Positions 17,450 through 27,644 of a stretch of DNA of 64,000 nucleotides are shown here, piece by piece. The notes beneath the pieces were generated by a model, which was not told the DNA's origin, did not search any database, and saw only the letters and a list, made by a program, of their open reading frames with translations. The DNA lies in assembly GCF_037975445.1 (NCBI RefSeq), contig NZ_CP150254.1, positions 256,001 through 320,000 of the forward strand, written 5' to 3'. A program made the translations under genes and the position numbers. The DNA is from Peribacillus sp. FSL P2-0133. Its GTDB lineage: Bacteria; Bacillota; Bacilli; Bacillales; DSM-1321. Positions within the stretch are counted from its first letter, which is position 1, and every line of letters starts with the position of its first letter.

Positions 17450-18949
17450 TTGACATTGTTTAGCGAATTAGGATTAGATAGAACGTCCATGAAATCAATA
17501 GAAAAAATGGGATTTGAAGAAGCGAGCCCGATTCAATCCCAAACGATACCTCTAGCACTTGAAGGTAAAGATATCATTGGTCAAGCGCAAACAGGAACAG
17601 GTAAAACAGCGGCATTCGGTATTCCATTGATGGAAAACATCGATATTAATAACGAAAACGTGCAAGGGATCGTCATTGCACCTACACGTGAGCTTGCCAT
17701 TCAAGTTTCCGAGGAACTTTTCAAGCTTGGTTACGGAAAACGCGCTCGTGTACTTGCGGTTTATGGTGGACAAGATATCGACCGTCAAATCCGTGCTTTA
17801 AAGAAAAAACCACATATTATCGTTGGTACGCCTGGTCGTCTTTTAGACCATATCAAACGTAAAAATATTAAATTAGGCGGAGTTCACACTGTAGTTCTTG
17901 ATGAAGCGGATGAAATGCTTAACATGGGATTCATTGAGGATATCGAATTGATCCTTTCAACGGTACCTGATGAAAGACAAACATTGCTTTTCTCAGCTAC
18001 AATGCCTGATCCAATCCGTAAAATTGCTGAAAGATTCATGCAGGAACCCGTTCTTGTACGTGTAAAAGCAAAAGAAATGACAGTGGATCGTATCGAACAA
18101 TATTACTTGGAGTTAAAAGAAAGTGAAAAATTCGATACACTTGCACGCCTTTTCGATATTCAAACACCGGATCTAGCCATCGTCTTCGGACGTACGAAAC
18201 GCCGTGTAGATGAATTGGCATCTGCATTGAATATCCGCGGTTATATGGCTGAAGGCATTCATGGTGACCTTAGTCAGGCAAAACGCCTTTCTGTATTGAA
18301 AAAGTTTAAAGACCGCAGCATCGATGTACTCGTTGCTACTGATGTGGCTGCACGTGGACTAGATATTTCCGGCGTTACTCACGTATACAACTTTGATATC
18401 CCTCAAGATCCGGAAAGCTACGTTCACCGTATTGGACGTACAGGACGTGCGGGTAAACATGGTATTGCCATTACGTTTGTAACACCAAGAGAAAGAGGCC
18501 AACTGCATGCAGTTGAACATACAACGAAAAAACGTATGGAGAAACTTAAGACTCCTACGTTAACTGAAGCGTTGGAAGGTCAACAAAAAGCAGTAACGGA
18601 AAAAATCCTTAATACAATCGAGAATGAGGATTTAACATTATACCTTGGTCAAGCGGAAGAATTATTACAAAAACATAGCGCAGCGGACTTAGTTGCAGCC
18701 ATGCTTAAGTCAATGACAAAAGAACCGGATCAAACGCCTATCAAGTTAACGGAAGAATCTCCATCTCCAATGCGTCGCAATCGCGGTGGCAGCAGTTCTT
18801 CTGGTAACAGACAGCGCAATGGCCGCAGTTCTTCAGGCAGAAAAGATTACGGTAGCGGATCAAGTAAACGCCCGAGCACGAACCGTAAATCGAATGGTTA
18901 CGGAAACCGCAGCACAAGCCAAAAAAGAGAAAAAACAAATAAGATTTAA
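17450..18949 (+). CDS. cshA: DEAD-box RNA helicase CshA
   Basis: A 499-aa ATP-dependent RNA helicase that works with the RNA degradosome, ribosome assembly and cold adaptation. The Q motif lies in [14 protein letters not shown], Walker A in AQTGTGKT (residues 46-53), then APTREL, the DEAD box in [16 protein letters not shown], and [11 protein letters not shown] in the second RecA domain. The last ~60 residues form a Ser/Gly/Arg-rich basic RNA-binding tail, as in B. subtilis CshA. The TTG at 17450 is chosen because aaggag lies 10 nt upstream and the N-terminus then aligns with CshA. It is a single-gene unit with a terminator. Confidence 0.96.
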   Translation: MTLFSELGLDRTSMKSIEKMGFEEASPIQSQTIPLALEGKDIIGQAQTGTGKTAAFGIPLMENIDINNENVQGIVIAPTRELAIQVSEELFKLGYGKRARVLAVYGGQDIDRQIRALKKKPHIIVGTPGRLLDHIKRKNIKLGGVHTVVLDEADEMLNMGFIEDIELILSTVPDERQTLLFSATMPDPIRKIAERFMQEPVLVRVKAKEMTVDRIEQYYLELKESEKFDTLARLFDIQTPDLAIVFGRTKRRVDELASALNIRGYMAEGIHGDLSQAKRLSVLKKFKDRSIDVLVATDVAARGLDISGVTHVYNFDIPQDPESYVHRIGRTGRAGKHGIAITFVTPRERGQLHAVEHTTKKRMEKLKTPTLTEALEGQQKAVTEKILNTIENEDLTLYLGQAEELLQKHSAADLVAAMLKSMTKEPDQTPIKLTEESPSPMRRNRGGSSSSGNRQRNGRSSSGRKDYGSGSSKRPSTNRKSNGYGNRSTSQKREKTNKI

Positions 18950-18958
18950 TTGAATTGG

Positions 18959-18988
18959 AAATGCCGCTCATTTGAGCGGCATTTTTTT
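18959..18988 (+). terminator. Terminator after cshA
   Basis: An 11-bp stem aatgccgctca / tgagcggcatt with a two-base loop core, followed by seven T residues. Confidence 0.94.
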
Positions 18989-19165
18989 GTGTGCATCTTC
19001 ATAATTCATATGGTTTCCGAATGGCTGACGGTTGGATGGATGGACTGCTCAAAGCATTGTTTGAAAAGGGGTTAATTTCCAGCAATTAATTATAGTATAA
19101 TGGATGAAAGCGAAGGATGGAGGATGAGGTTCATTAAAATTACCTGTCCGGAAGAGGAGAAGCAC

Positions 19166-19639
19166 ATGGAACCTGAAAATCGTATATCGAATAAGGCCTT
19201 GACCGTATGGAAAATCAGTGGTCTTATAAGCTCTTCAATAACTTGGATTATAAGCATCGCCGTACTCGTGCTTACAATCATTTTTGATTGGACATATTGG
19301 GTGTTTGGAGCGTTGATCATGATTTCGATAATCCAATCCTATCTGGCCATTTTTCTGATTCCATCGGTGAAATGGAAGAGATGGCGTTACGAAGTAAGAA
19401 ATACCGAAATTGATATCCAAAGTGGTATTTTCGTCATTAAAAGAACACTCATACCCATGATTAGGGTTCAGCATGTTGAAACGAAGCAAGGGCCATTATT
19501 AAGGAAATACGATTTAGCCTCCGTTGAAATTTCAACTGCAGCGACCCTTCATGTCATCCCTGCCCTGGACCTAGCAGAGGCAGATGAATTGCGGCACTAT
19601 ATTTCCAGGATGGCAAGTGTGGAGGAAGAAGATGTTTGA
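19166..19639 (+). CDS. ydbS: Bacterial PH-domain membrane protein YdbS
   Basis: A 157-aa protein with two membrane helices near the N-terminus (about residues 18-40 and 45-70), then a bPH2 (DUF304) domain in the second half (WRYEVRNTEIDIQSGIFVIKR...). B. subtilis YdbS is about 159 aa; ydbST belongs to the sigma-W regulon and adds resistance to compounds made by competing bacilli. The ATG at 19166 is preferred to the upstream in-frame ATG at 19100 because a gaggag site lies just before it and the N-terminus then matches the family. It overlaps ydbT by 8 nt, so the two are translationally coupled. Confidence 0.92.
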   Translation: MEPENRISNKALTVWKISGLISSSITWIISIAVLVLTIIFDWTYWVFGALIMISIIQSYLAIFLIPSVKWKRWRYEVRNTEIDIQSGIFVIKRTLIPMIRVQHVETKQGPLLRKYDLASVEISTAATLHVIPALDLAEADELRHYISRMASVEEEDV

Positions 19640-21101
19640 ACCTAAAAGGCTGCACCCCATAGCTGTATTGCTTAACATTATAAAATCGATTAAGGAGTTA
19701 GTCATCCCTTTTTTGTTAGTGGTCGTCATTCCTGGGAAGAATGAAGGAATTCCTGGATGGATACAACCGCTGGTCATAGCCATTATTATACTTTTTATTA
19801 TAGGTAATGCATTCCTTCAATGGTTACGCTTTACATATCGCGTGGAAGAGGGAGAATTCAGAATTGAGTCCGGGGTATTCGTAAGGAAGAAACGGTATAT
19901 AAAGTTTGATCGGATTCATAGCATAGATATTTCAGAGGGCATCATCCAGCGGATATTCAGCCTGGTGAAGTTGAATATTGAAACGGCAGGCGGGTCTCAG
20001 GCTGATGCCGTATTATCAGCTATAAGCAAAAGTGATGCAGATCGAATCAATGCTTTTATTAGTGAGGAAAAAAATGCGAATAATCCTTTTGATATAGATA
20101 AAGATGAAGTAGCGGATAATGATTATGCTGCAAAATCGTCTTCTGTTTTTAAGCAGACGCTGCCGCAACTATTCGTTATGGCTGCCACTTCGGGAGCGGT
20201 AGGTGTCTTCCTATCTGGAGCAATCGCATTTATTTCACAGTTCGATGAAATGATACCTTTTGAGAGGATATTTAAGGATTATGAAGATTTTATTGAAATG
20301 GGGACCATCATTCTGACCTTGTTTGCCCTAGTTGCTTTATTGGTGGTTTATGTACTGGCCACATTAAGCATGGTAATTAAATATGCTTCCTTTACCGTGA
20401 TAAAAACGGATGAGGAAATCGTTATTTCCAGAGGGCTTCTCGAGAAAAGACAGCTGACAATCCCTGTCCATAAAATACAAGGTATTCGGATCATGGAGAA
20501 TTTGATTCGAAAGCCATTGGGATTGGCGACGGTTTATATTGAGTATGCGGGAGGCAGTGTGGAAGATAAAGAAAGTCTATCGATCATGCTGTTCCCTTTA
20601 ATCAGGAAGAAGCATTTACATGAAAAAATCCTGGGAATTTTACCGGTTTATGAAACAACCACTGAGATGACACCGATACCTAAGCGTGCACTTTCCCCGT
20701 ATTTGTTTCGTAAGTTTCTATACCACATCCCGATCATAGGTGCCTTGGTATGGTTTTTCAGACCTTGGGGTTATCTTTCCCTTTTGCTTGTACCGTTGGC
20801 GATTTTTTGGGCTTACATGCAATATAGGGATGCAGGATGGAGCATAGAAGGGAATTTGTTGCTATTGAGCAGCCGTTTTTTCTCAAAGCAAACATTAATC
20901 ATGCAGAGAAGCAGAATTCAATCAATCACATATAAAAAAAGTTGGTTTCAGAATCGAAAAGAATTAGCTACGATTTCAGCATCGATTAAATCAGGAATCA
21001 CTTCCAGGGTCGGCGTGGTTGCTGATGTGGAAGAAAAGGATTGCCTAATAATTAAATCATGGTATTTACCTAAAAAAAGCAGTCGACTCCCAATGATTTA
21101 A
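19632..21101 (+). CDS. ydbT: Bacterial PH-domain membrane protein YdbT
   Basis: A 489-aa protein with three repeats of the bPH2 domain, each after paired membrane helices: FTYRVEEGEFRIESGVFVRKKRYIKFDRIHSIDI, then TDEEIVISRGLLEKRQLTIPVHKIQGI, then a third near SIEGNLLLLSSRFFSKQ. B. subtilis YdbT is about 493 aa and acts with YdbS in envelope defence. The start at ATG 19632 has a ggagga site inside the end of ydbS. The terminal hairpin at 21079-21117 includes the stop codon. Confidence 0.93.
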   Translation: MFEPKRLHPIAVLLNIIKSIKELVIPFLLVVVIPGKNEGIPGWIQPLVIAIIILFIIGNAFLQWLRFTYRVEEGEFRIESGVFVRKKRYIKFDRIHSIDISEGIIQRIFSLVKLNIETAGGSQADAVLSAISKSDADRINAFISEEKNANNPFDIDKDEVADNDYAAKSSSVFKQTLPQLFVMAATSGAVGVFLSGAIAFISQFDEMIPFERIFKDYEDFIEMGTIILTLFALVALLVVYVLATLSMVIKYASFTVIKTDEEIVISRGLLEKRQLTIPVHKIQGIRIMENLIRKPLGLATVYIEYAGGSVEDKESLSIMLFPLIRKKHLHEKILGILPVYETTTEMTPIPKRALSPYLFRKFLYHIPIIGALVWFFRPWGYLSLLLVPLAIFWAYMQYRDAGWSIEGNLLLLSSRFFSKQTLIMQRSRIQSITYKKSWFQNRKELATISASIKSGITSRVGVVADVEEKDCLIIKSWYLPKKSSRLPMI

Positions 21102-21121
21102 AGGAAGAGTCGGCTGTTTGT
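21079..21121 (+). terminator. Probable terminator overlapping the ydbT stop codon
   Basis: Stem gcagtcgactc / gagtcggctgt with G-U pairs and a 17-nt loop, followed by a short T-rich stretch. It lies between converging ydbT and the rhomboid gene. Confidence 0.55.
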
Positions 21122-21122
21122 C

Positions 21123-21713
21123 CTACCATTTTTTTCTTAAGTATAATGGAGCTGTTAAAAAGCCGGTTGCCAGTCCAGCCAAATGACCGACAACGTTGAT
21201 CTGCGGTTGAATGAAAGTCATGATAACGGCAATTCCGGTCAGTGTATATACTGTATTTCTTTCGTTGTTCGTAAAATTGGTTTTATTGAACAGGACAAGA
21301 TATAGAAAGAATCCGAGTAAACCAAAAATTGCTCCGCTAGCACCTACGTGGTTATATGTCAGTGGGTTAATTAGGAAGGTTGCGATATTGGCAAGGAGCC
21401 CTGTCGATAAAAAGAAGATTGAAAACTTGACGGTGCCAAGTAATTTCTCTAGGAATGGACCAAAGATGGCAAGGGAGAATCCATTAAACAGTAAATGTGT
21501 AAACGTGCTATGTAGAAAGATGGGGGTGATTAAACGCCACCATTGTCCATCAGCGATGTATAAGTTAACACCTGTGCCATAATAAAAGAGTACATTGCCG
21601 GGAAATGTGGGGAAAAGGACGAGAACGAATACAATCATCATAATGAGTATGAGCACAGTTACAGCTCGATATGAATTTGCGTATTCGCGGAAGCCTTCTG
21701 TTCTTGTAAACAT
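21123..21713 (-). CDS. ydcA: Rhomboid-family intramembrane serine protease
   Basis: A 196-aa polytopic protein that cleaves membrane proteins within the bilayer. It has six membrane helices. The nucleophile motif is GASGAIFG (Ser in the fourth helix) and the paired histidine is in NVVGHLAGLATG; the WWRLITPIFLHSTFTHLLFN stretch is typical of the L1 loop and second helix. The ATG at 21713 is chosen because aaggagg lies 7 nt upstream; a 58-residue upstream extension has no family similarity. It occupies the position of B. subtilis ydcA, divergent from acpS. Confidence 0.92.
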   Translation of the reverse strand: MFTRTEGFREYANSYRAVTVLILIMMIVFVLVLFPTFPGNVLFYYGTGVNLYIADGQWWRLITPIFLHSTFTHLLFNGFSLAIFGPFLEKLLGTVKFSIFFLSTGLLANIATFLINPLTYNHVGASGAIFGLLGFFLYLVLFNKTNFTNNERNTVYTLTGIAVIMTFIQPQINVVGHLAGLATGFLTAPLYLRKKW

Positions 21714-21821
21714 AAATTCCTCCTTATTATCGTTTTTAATTAGATACAATATTATCATTTTCAGGTAAAAGAGTCCTCCTAATGATATGCAACCTATTAA
21801 ATGAATAGAAGAGGTGTAAAA

Positions 21822-22172
21822 GTGATTAAAGGTATAGGCGTGGACATTACTGAGTTGGATAGAATGGAAACATTGATTAATCGGCAACCCCGTTTAAAGG
21901 AGCGTATATTAACAGAAAGTGAAATCTTGATTTTCGAAAAGTTAAATGGAAGAAGGAAGGTCGAGTATTTTGCTGGGCGTTTTGCGGCAAAGGAGGCTTT
22001 TTCAAAAGCGAACGGTACAGGGATCGGTAAGCACTTATCCTTTTTGGATATTGAAATCATCTCGGATGATAAAGGAAAGCCGGTGATTTCGAAGCCGTTT
22101 TCTGAAGGGGTCCATCTTTCGATTAGCCACAGCAGGGATTATGCGGTTGCGCAAGTCGTAATCGAAGGGTGA
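21822..22172 (+). CDS. acpS: Holo-[acyl-carrier-protein] synthase AcpS
   Basis: A 116-aa trimeric phosphopantetheinyl transferase that turns apo-ACP into holo-ACP for fatty acid synthesis. The metal site GIGVDITELDRM and the second motif FAGRFAAKEAFSKANGTGIG are present, then HLSISHSRDYAVAQVVIE. The GTG at 21822 is preferred to the ATG at 21801 because gaggtg lies 6 nt upstream and the protein then begins VIKGIGVDI as in the family. It is next to alr and ydcC, as in B. subtilis. Confidence 0.96.
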   Translation: MIKGIGVDITELDRMETLINRQPRLKERILTESEILIFEKLNGRRKVEYFAGRFAAKEAFSKANGTGIGKHLSFLDIEIISDDKGKPVISKPFSEGVHLSISHSRDYAVAQVVIEG

Positions 22173-22416
22173 ATGGAGTTTTGTCCAATCGGGTCATAAA
22201 CCTTAAGGTTGTCTCATATACATTTAGTGCTATAGGGAGACAAGGCCCGGTAAAAGGTACATGGCAGAGTAGGTGCTCTCGAAAAGTTTTTAGTCGGATC
22301 TTAGAATTAGTCCGTGTCTAAAATACTGAGGAATCTAAGACATCAGTCGAGCCAATGTCCGGATCCTGCCTTTTCCTCTCCCTTTTACGTTCAAATGACA
22401 AAAAGGGGTTGAAAAG

Positions 22417-23421
22417 ATGAAGAAGATGGTAATGCTTTTTGCAGGGATCATGCTCTTGCTTGCTCTTTCTGCTTGCGGCCAAAAATCACAGAGTGACGTA
22501 GTGAGTGAATTGAATGAGAAGCTTGGCGAAATGAAAGGATATAAAGCTAACGCGAAGATGACATTAAAGATGGGGACGGAACCTCAAGTGTATAATGTGG
22601 AGATTTGGCATAAGGACCCCTCTTTTTACCGCGTGAATCTGAAAAATGAAGAGAAGGATCAAAGCCAGATGATATTGAAAAATGATGATGGTGTATATGT
22701 TTTGACGCCAGCTTTGAATAAAAGTTTTAAATTTCAAAGCGAGTGGCCGGAGAACAGCAGTCAGGCCTATTTGTTCGAGTCGTTGGTGAAAGACATTACG
22801 GAAGATAAAAGTGCGACATATAAAGAAACGGATAAACATTATGTCTTTGAAACGAAAACGCGCTACCAAAACAATAAAATGTTGCCATATCAAGAGATTA
22901 CTATAAACAAAAAGGATTTATCTCCAGTCAGTGTGAAAGTTATGGACCCCGATAAGACTGCATTGGTTCTTGTTGAATTCTCAAAAGTTAAATTCGATAC
23001 GACTTTTGATAAAGATTCATTTGATATGAAGAAAAATATGACAAGTGCACAACTTGAAGCTCCTGTTATGGCAGAAGTCCAAAATGAGGGGTTTGCGGTG
23101 AAATACCCTGAAAATATTGGTGATATGAATTTAACGGAAGAAAAAGAAATTACGACGGAAAAGGGAGAACGAGTCGTTTTGACCTATGAGGGTACAAAAA
23201 GTTTTACATTGGTACAGGAAAAAGCTGAGGTGGTTCAAACATCCGTTTCGACGAATGTGAATGGAGAACCGGTTGATTTGGGTTATACTGTCGGAGCCAT
23301 GACAGGAAATACGATTGCATGGACTTTTGAAGGTGTCGATTATATGCTTGCATCAAAGGATCTGAAACAGGAAGAAATGATAGAAGTCGCCCGTTCGGTT
23401 GGGGAAGATCCAGTCAAATAG
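22417..23421 (+). CDS. ydcC: Lipoprotein YdcC (LolA-like fold)
   Basis: A 334-aa exported lipoprotein. The signal peptide ends in a lipobox (LSAC, with C20 as the lipidated residue). The mature part begins with a LolA/LppX-like half-barrel domain (about residues 35-205: NVEIWHKDPSFYRVNLKN, NDDGVYVLTPALNKSFKFQSEWPENS), followed by a second domain. B. subtilis YdcC (about 354 aa) lies in the same place and has been described as a sporulation protein. A lipid-binding envelope role is an inference from the fold. The preceding 244 bp hold no other gene. Confidence 0.9.
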   Translation: MKKMVMLFAGIMLLLALSACGQKSQSDVVSELNEKLGEMKGYKANAKMTLKMGTEPQVYNVEIWHKDPSFYRVNLKNEEKDQSQMILKNDDGVYVLTPALNKSFKFQSEWPENSSQAYLFESLVKDITEDKSATYKETDKHYVFETKTRYQNNKMLPYQEITINKKDLSPVSVKVMDPDKTALVLVEFSKVKFDTTFDKDSFDMKKNMTSAQLEAPVMAEVQNEGFAVKYPENIGDMNLTEEKEITTEKGERVVLTYEGTKSFTLVQEKAEVVQTSVSTNVNGEPVDLGYTVGAMTGNTIAWTFEGVDYMLASKDLKQEEMIEVARSVGEDPVK

Positions 23422-23429
23422 GATTACAT

Positions 23430-23506
23430 AACAAGCTGATGTTTCCCGTCTCCTTATGAAGGTTTCTTCTAGGTAGGATAGGCGGGGAAGCAGCTTGTTG
23501 ACATTT
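23430..23506 (+). terminator. Long imperfect hairpin after ydcC
   Basis: Arms at about 23430-23450 (acaagctgatgtttcccgtc) and 23481-23499 pair over about 18 bp with one bulge across a ~30-nt loop, then a short T run. This is a probable terminator between ydcC and alr. Confidence 0.6.
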
Positions 23507-23670
23507 TTAATCCTTCCATTTGATTTAGGCTGGCAGCTGGGTAAATTAGAATCAAGGTGAAAAAGCACTTTATATTTCTAGCGGTTGGTTATAGAATGGT
23601 CCTATAATGAAACGAAAACTTCGCTACTGGGAAGAATCTTATTGTGAGTGTAGGAAAGAAGGAAAAGGTC

Positions 23671-24828
23671 TTGGAAACGAAAACATTTCATCGAGATACA
23701 TGGGCAGAAGTAAATTTGGATAATATTTTTGAAAATATTTCTTCAATGAAAAAAAGTCTAAGAAAAGGTGTTAGTCTTTTCGCTGTCGTTAAAGCGAATG
23801 CTTATGGACACGGGGACTATGAAGTGGCTAAAACGGCGCTTGAAGCGGGGGCAGATTTTTTAAGTGTCGCTTTTTTGGATGAAGCTCTCGCCTTGCGGAA
23901 AAAGGGAATATTGGCTCCGATTCTTGTACTTGGGGCATCGAGGCCTGAAAGTGCAGCTCTTGCTGCCGAGTATGGGATTTCCTTGACGGTTTTCGATGTA
24001 GCATGGTTGGAGAAGGCAAAGGATTTGTTGAAACCGGGACAAGTTTTGCAAATCCATGTAAAAGTGGATAGCGGCATGGGGAGAATCGGCATTCGAGATA
24101 AAGGCCAACTCATGAAAGTGGAAAGTTTGCTTGAGAGGGAAGCTTGTTTCAATTTCCAAGGGATATTCACTCATTTCGCGACGGCGGATGAAATAAAGAC
24201 TGACTTTTATGAAGCGCAGCTTGCTTTCTTTAAAGGGATGCTTTCCGAATTGACCAGAAAGCCGGAATATGTTCATGCAGCCAATAGTGCAGCTTCTTTA
24301 AGGTTCACCGATCCTGAATGGAATGCAATAAGAATGGGGATTTCCATGTATGGTTTGAGTCCTTCCATGGAGATGAAGCCGATATTGCCATTTCCATTAA
24401 AACAGGCTATATCATTGAGAACGAAGATGGTCGCGGTTAAACAGCTTGCCAAGGGTGAAAGCGTTAGTTATGGGGCGACTTATACGGCTGAAGGTGATGA
24501 ATGGATTGGGACTTTGCCAATCGGTTATGCTGACGGCTGGATCCGTAAGCTGCAAGGTCAGGAAGTTCTTGTGGATGGAAAAAGAGTGCCCATAGTCGGA
24601 AGGATTTGCATGGATCAATGCATGATCAAGCTTCCTGGACCATACCCTGTAGGAACAGAGGTTACATTAATGGGGAATGATGGGGATGAATCAATCACTG
24701 TCGATGAGATAGCGGCAAAACTGGAGACGATCAACTATGAAGTAACATGTATGATAGGAGCAAGAGTGCCCCGCATATATATTAAAGACAATCAGGTGAA
24801 TCATGTACGCAATTTCATCCTGGAATGA
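23671..24828 (+). CDS. alr: Alanine racemase
   Basis: A 385-aa PLP enzyme that interconverts L- and D-alanine and supplies ddl. The PLP lysine is K41 in [12 protein letters not shown], and the second active-site tyrosine is in [11 protein letters not shown]. Other landmarks are [26 protein letters not shown] and the C-terminal [13 protein letters not shown]. The TTG at 23671 is chosen because AAGGA lies 7 nt upstream and [13 protein letters not shown] then aligns with B. subtilis AlrA; an in-frame GTG at 23644 would add nine residues. It is followed by the ndoAI-ndoA operon as in B. subtilis. Confidence 0.95.
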   Translation: METKTFHRDTWAEVNLDNIFENISSMKKSLRKGVSLFAVVKANAYGHGDYEVAKTALEAGADFLSVAFLDEALALRKKGILAPILVLGASRPESAALAAEYGISLTVFDVAWLEKAKDLLKPGQVLQIHVKVDSGMGRIGIRDKGQLMKVESLLEREACFNFQGIFTHFATADEIKTDFYEAQLAFFKGMLSELTRKPEYVHAANSAASLRFTDPEWNAIRMGISMYGLSPSMEMKPILPFPLKQAISLRTKMVAVKQLAKGESVSYGATYTAEGDEWIGTLPIGYADGWIRKLQGQEVLVDGKRVPIVGRICMDQCMIKLPGPYPVGTEVTLMGNDGDESITVDEIAAKLETINYEVTCMIGARVPRIYIKDNQVNHVRNFILE

Positions 24829-24988
24829 CCGGATTGTAAAAAAATCCTAAGATTGTGAATAAGATTTCCTTTATTATGCTGATAATAAGATTTAGAATAG
24901 AATATACTCTTTGCAGATAGGCAATTTAATGGTAATATTGAAAAGGATATATAATAAAGGTGTGTAGTGATGGTGGAGGTGTATGTTT

Positions 24989-25270
24989 GTGTCTGAATCC
25001 AGCGCAACAAGAGAGATATTAATTCGATTACCTCAAAATTTTTTAACAGAGTTAGATGGGTATGCGAGTGAGGAAAATGTGAATCGCAGTGAATTTATTT
25101 ATCGTGCCACAAAAATGTATCTTCGCGAACGTAAAAAGAAAGAGTTTCGTGAATCGATGAAACGCGGTTATATTGAAATGGCGGCCATTAATTTGACGAT
25201 TGCTTCTGAAGCCTTCCAGGCTGAATTTGAGGCTGGTCATTGCGTTGAACGATTAGTTAGCGGAGGCTGA
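24989..25270 (+). CDS. ndoAI: Antitoxin EndoAI (MazE-type)
   Basis: A 93-aa ribbon-helix-helix antitoxin that binds and inhibits EndoA and should repress the operon. The N-terminal RHH segment is [37 protein letters not shown]; the C-terminal part ([15 protein letters not shown]) is the toxin-contact region. The GTG at 24989 is preferred to the ATG at 24983 because ggagg is then 9-10 nt upstream and the product has exactly the 93 residues and SESSA start of B. subtilis YdcD. The toxin gene begins 4 nt after its stop. Confidence 0.93.
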   Translation: MSESSATREILIRLPQNFLTELDGYASEENVNRSEFIYRATKMYLRERKKKEFRESMKRGYIEMAAINLTIASEAFQAEFEAGHCVERLVSGG

Positions 25271-25274
25271 GCCA

Positions 25275-25628
25275 TTGATTGTTGTTAAGCGTGGTGACGT
25301 ATACTTCGCAGACCTTTCCCCGGTGGTTGGTTCAGAGCAGGGTGGGACCCGTCCGGTACTAATTTTACAAAACGATATTGGTAATCGCTTTAGTCCGACT
25401 GTGATCGTGGCAGCCATTACAGCTCAAATTCAAAAAGCGAAATTGCCTACACATGTTGAGATTAATGCAAAAAAGTACGGATTCGAGCGGGATTCCGTCA
25501 TTTTATTAGAACAGATCCGGACAATTGATAAGCAGCGTTTAACTGATAAAATTACGCATCTTGACGAACCGATGATGCAAAAAGTCAATGAAGCTTTGCA
25601 AATTAGTTTAGGCCTCATTGAGTTTTAA
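25275..25628 (+). CDS. ndoA: Toxin EndoA (MazF-type mRNA interferase)
   Basis: A 117-aa endoribonuclease toxin that cuts mRNA at a short U-rich sequence (UACAU in B. subtilis). The fold markers [21 protein letters not shown] (residues 4 on) and [24 protein letters not shown] are nearly identical to B. subtilis NdoA (116 aa). The TTG start has a cggagg site 8 nt upstream, inside the antitoxin 3' end, so translation is coupled. It forms an operon with ndoAI and ends at a strong terminator. Confidence 0.96.
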   Translation: MIVVKRGDVYFADLSPVVGSEQGGTRPVLILQNDIGNRFSPTVIVAAITAQIQKAKLPTHVEINAKKYGFERDSVILLEQIRTIDKQRLTDKITHLDEPMMQKVNEALQISLGLIEF

Positions 25629-25694
25629 AGAAAATTTTTCCCGTTAAACCGGGCGTTATTATAATACAAATCATTCTTGATGCTATTTTAGATG

Positions 25695-25733
25695 ACACGA
25701 TTCCTCCAAATGTGGGAATCGTGTTTTTTTTTG
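25695..25733 (+). terminator. Terminator after ndoA
   Basis: A 10-bp stem acacgattcc / ggaatcgtgt with a 10-nt loop and nine T residues. Confidence 0.94.
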
Positions 25734-26043
25734 TGAAATAACATGAATATATGTCCAAAAAGTATCAGCAGGAAATATGAAAAAATTGACGAATAAAAAC
25801 ATTATACAGTTAGATATTGGATCGAACGTTCATTGTTTTTATAGTATCTCCTTAACTTTTCTTTAATTGATGTTTTTCTTACCTGAATTTTGGGTATGTA
25901 GTTATGTTGTAAATACCTAAAAAAAGCAAAAGTGTAGTAGGGAAACTCGAAGAAAATCCAGATGGGAATAAGATTACAGTTAGTTAACATCCTTGTGACG
26001 AGGACAGGGAAACATAGCGATTGTGTTAGAATGGGAGGATATT

Positions 26044-26871
26044 ATGAATCAATTGGTTTACGATTTTATTAAGCAAAATCAAGATTACATCCTTACTGAG
26101 TGGATGGGCATCATGAAGGAAAGTACGGACGAAAGATTAATTAAAGTCGTCTCAGATCGAATGTTCACGCAAACGAGCAGTGAATTTATAGATATGATCA
26201 TCACGAACGTTGATAGTAAAAACAAGGAATTCACATTGAAGCTTTCTGATTTTGCCGAGAAAGTCGTCCAATTGGGATGGCCTCTTACTTTCGTCAATGA
26301 AGGACTTCATAAATTCACTTTAATTGTCATTAATGGCATGGTGGAAAAGGGTCTGGTTACTCCTGATAATCAAGTCAACCTTGTTAACCATTTGGATAAA
26401 TGGGCCACACCGATAAATAATGAAATAGTCAATATATATACTCAAACTTGGGAAAGAACGGTTTCCATGCAAAAAATAGCGTTGCAAGAACTTTCGGCTC
26501 CGCTCATTCCTGTATTGGAAGGCATTACTGTAATGCCGCTGATTGGTACGATTGATACGGAACGTGCCAAACAGATAATGGAAAACCTGTTGACTGGCGT
26601 GGTTAAGCATAGATCTGAAGTTGTACTTATTGATATAACGGGCGTGCCGGTCGTGGATACCATGGTTGCCCATCATATCATTCAAGCTGCGGAAGCGGTC
26701 CGATTGGTGGGCGCCAAATGTATACTTTGCGGCATCCGCCCTGAAATAGCCCAAACCATCGTTAATCTTGGAATTAATTTAAATGAAGTGATTACAAAAA
26801 ATACGTTGAAAAAAGGAATAGAAGTTGCGTTGGAATTAACGAGCCGTAAGATCGTAAAGGTGGAGGGATAA
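26044..26871 (+). CDS. rsbRA: Stressosome protein RsbRA
   Basis: A 275-aa co-antagonist that forms the stressosome core with RsbS. The N-terminal non-heme-globin-like sensor domain (about 1-135) projects outward, a linker helix follows, and the C-terminal STAS domain (about 155-270: [23 protein letters not shown]..., [14 protein letters not shown]) carries threonines phosphorylated by RsbT. The ATG at 26044 is chosen over the GTG at 26023 because gggagg is 5-6 nt upstream; B. subtilis RsbRA has 274 aa. It is the first gene of an eight-gene operon. Confidence 0.95.
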   Translation: MNQLVYDFIKQNQDYILTEWMGIMKESTDERLIKVVSDRMFTQTSSEFIDMIITNVDSKNKEFTLKLSDFAEKVVQLGWPLTFVNEGLHKFTLIVINGMVEKGLVTPDNQVNLVNHLDKWATPINNEIVNIYTQTWERTVSMQKIALQELSAPLIPVLEGITVMPLIGTIDTERAKQIMENLLTGVVKHRSEVVLIDITGVPVVDTMVAHHIIQAAEAVRLVGAKCILCGIRPEIAQTIVNLGINLNEVITKNTLKKGIEVALELTSRKIVKVEG

Positions 26872-26873
26872 GT

Positions 26874-27230
26874 ATGAGGATTCCGATATTAAAGCTTTAT
26901 GACTGCTTGTTAGTCTCTATACAGTGGGAATTGGATGATGTGACAGCCCTTCAATTTCAAGAGGATTTACTGCATAAGATTCATGAAACAAGCGCAAATG
27001 GCGTTGTTATAGATATTACCTCAATAGATTTTATTGATTCTTTTATCGCAAAGGTATTAGGCGATGTCTTTAGCATGTCTAAGCTTATGGGGGCCAAAGT
27101 TGTAATTACGGGGATCCAGCCAGCTGTTGCAATAACATTAATTGAACTGGGAATTAGTCTAGAAGATGTTCTGACAGCATTAGACTTAGAGAAAGGCCTG
27201 GAGAAATTACAACAGGAATTGGGGGATTAA
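26874..27230 (+). CDS. rsbS: Stressosome protein RsbS
   Basis: A 118-aa single-domain STAS protein that traps RsbT in the stressosome until RsbT phosphorylates it. The phosphorylation site is S56 in [11 protein letters not shown] (Ser59 in B. subtilis). The segment [23 protein letters not shown] is nearly invariant in the family. It begins 2 nt after the rsbRA stop with a ggaggg site in the rsbRA 3' end. Confidence 0.96.
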   Translation: MRIPILKLYDCLLVSIQWELDDVTALQFQEDLLHKIHETSANGVVIDITSIDFIDSFIAKVLGDVFSMSKLMGAKVVITGIQPAVAITLIELGISLEDVLTALDLEKGLEKLQQELGD

Positions 27231-27233
27231 AGA

Positions 27234-27635
27234 ATGGAGTTCCAATCCTGCGTAAAAATCATAAATGAATGGGACATCGTAGCTGCAAGGCAGCTCGGAA
27301 GAAATGTCGCTAAAGAGTTGGGGTTCGGTACTGTAGACCAGGCCAGGATCACGACGGCCATTAGCGAATTGGCCCGAAACATATACCTATATGCTGGACA
27401 AGGCAGTGTTAGCATAGAAAAGCTAAATATAAATGGGAAGTCAGGATTGAAAATCATTGCAGAGGACCAAGGGCCGGGAATTGAGGATATCCGCAGAGTC
27501 ATGGAAGATGGATATACCACCTCGGGGGGACTGGGCGCAGGCCTTCCTGGAGCCAAACGTTTAATGGATGACTTTGATATCGAATCGATACCAGGTGAAG
27601 GGACTAAGATTATCGCTACGAAATGGCTCCGTTAG
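27234..27635 (+). CDS. rsbT: Serine/threonine kinase RsbT
   Basis: A 133-aa GHKL-type kinase. It phosphorylates RsbS and RsbRA on stress, leaves the stressosome and activates the phosphatase RsbU. The ATP lid and boxes are visible: TAISELARNIYLYA (N box), IAEDQGPGIEDI (G1) and GGLGAGLPGAKRLMD (G2). Same length as B. subtilis RsbT. It starts 3 nt after rsbS and ends 9 nt before rsbU. Confidence 0.97.
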   Translation: MEFQSCVKIINEWDIVAARQLGRNVAKELGFGTVDQARITTAISELARNIYLYAGQGSVSIEKLNINGKSGLKIIAEDQGPGIEDIRRVMEDGYTTSGGLGAGLPGAKRLMDDFDIESIPGEGTKIIATKWLR

Positions 27636-27644
27636 GGGGGGACT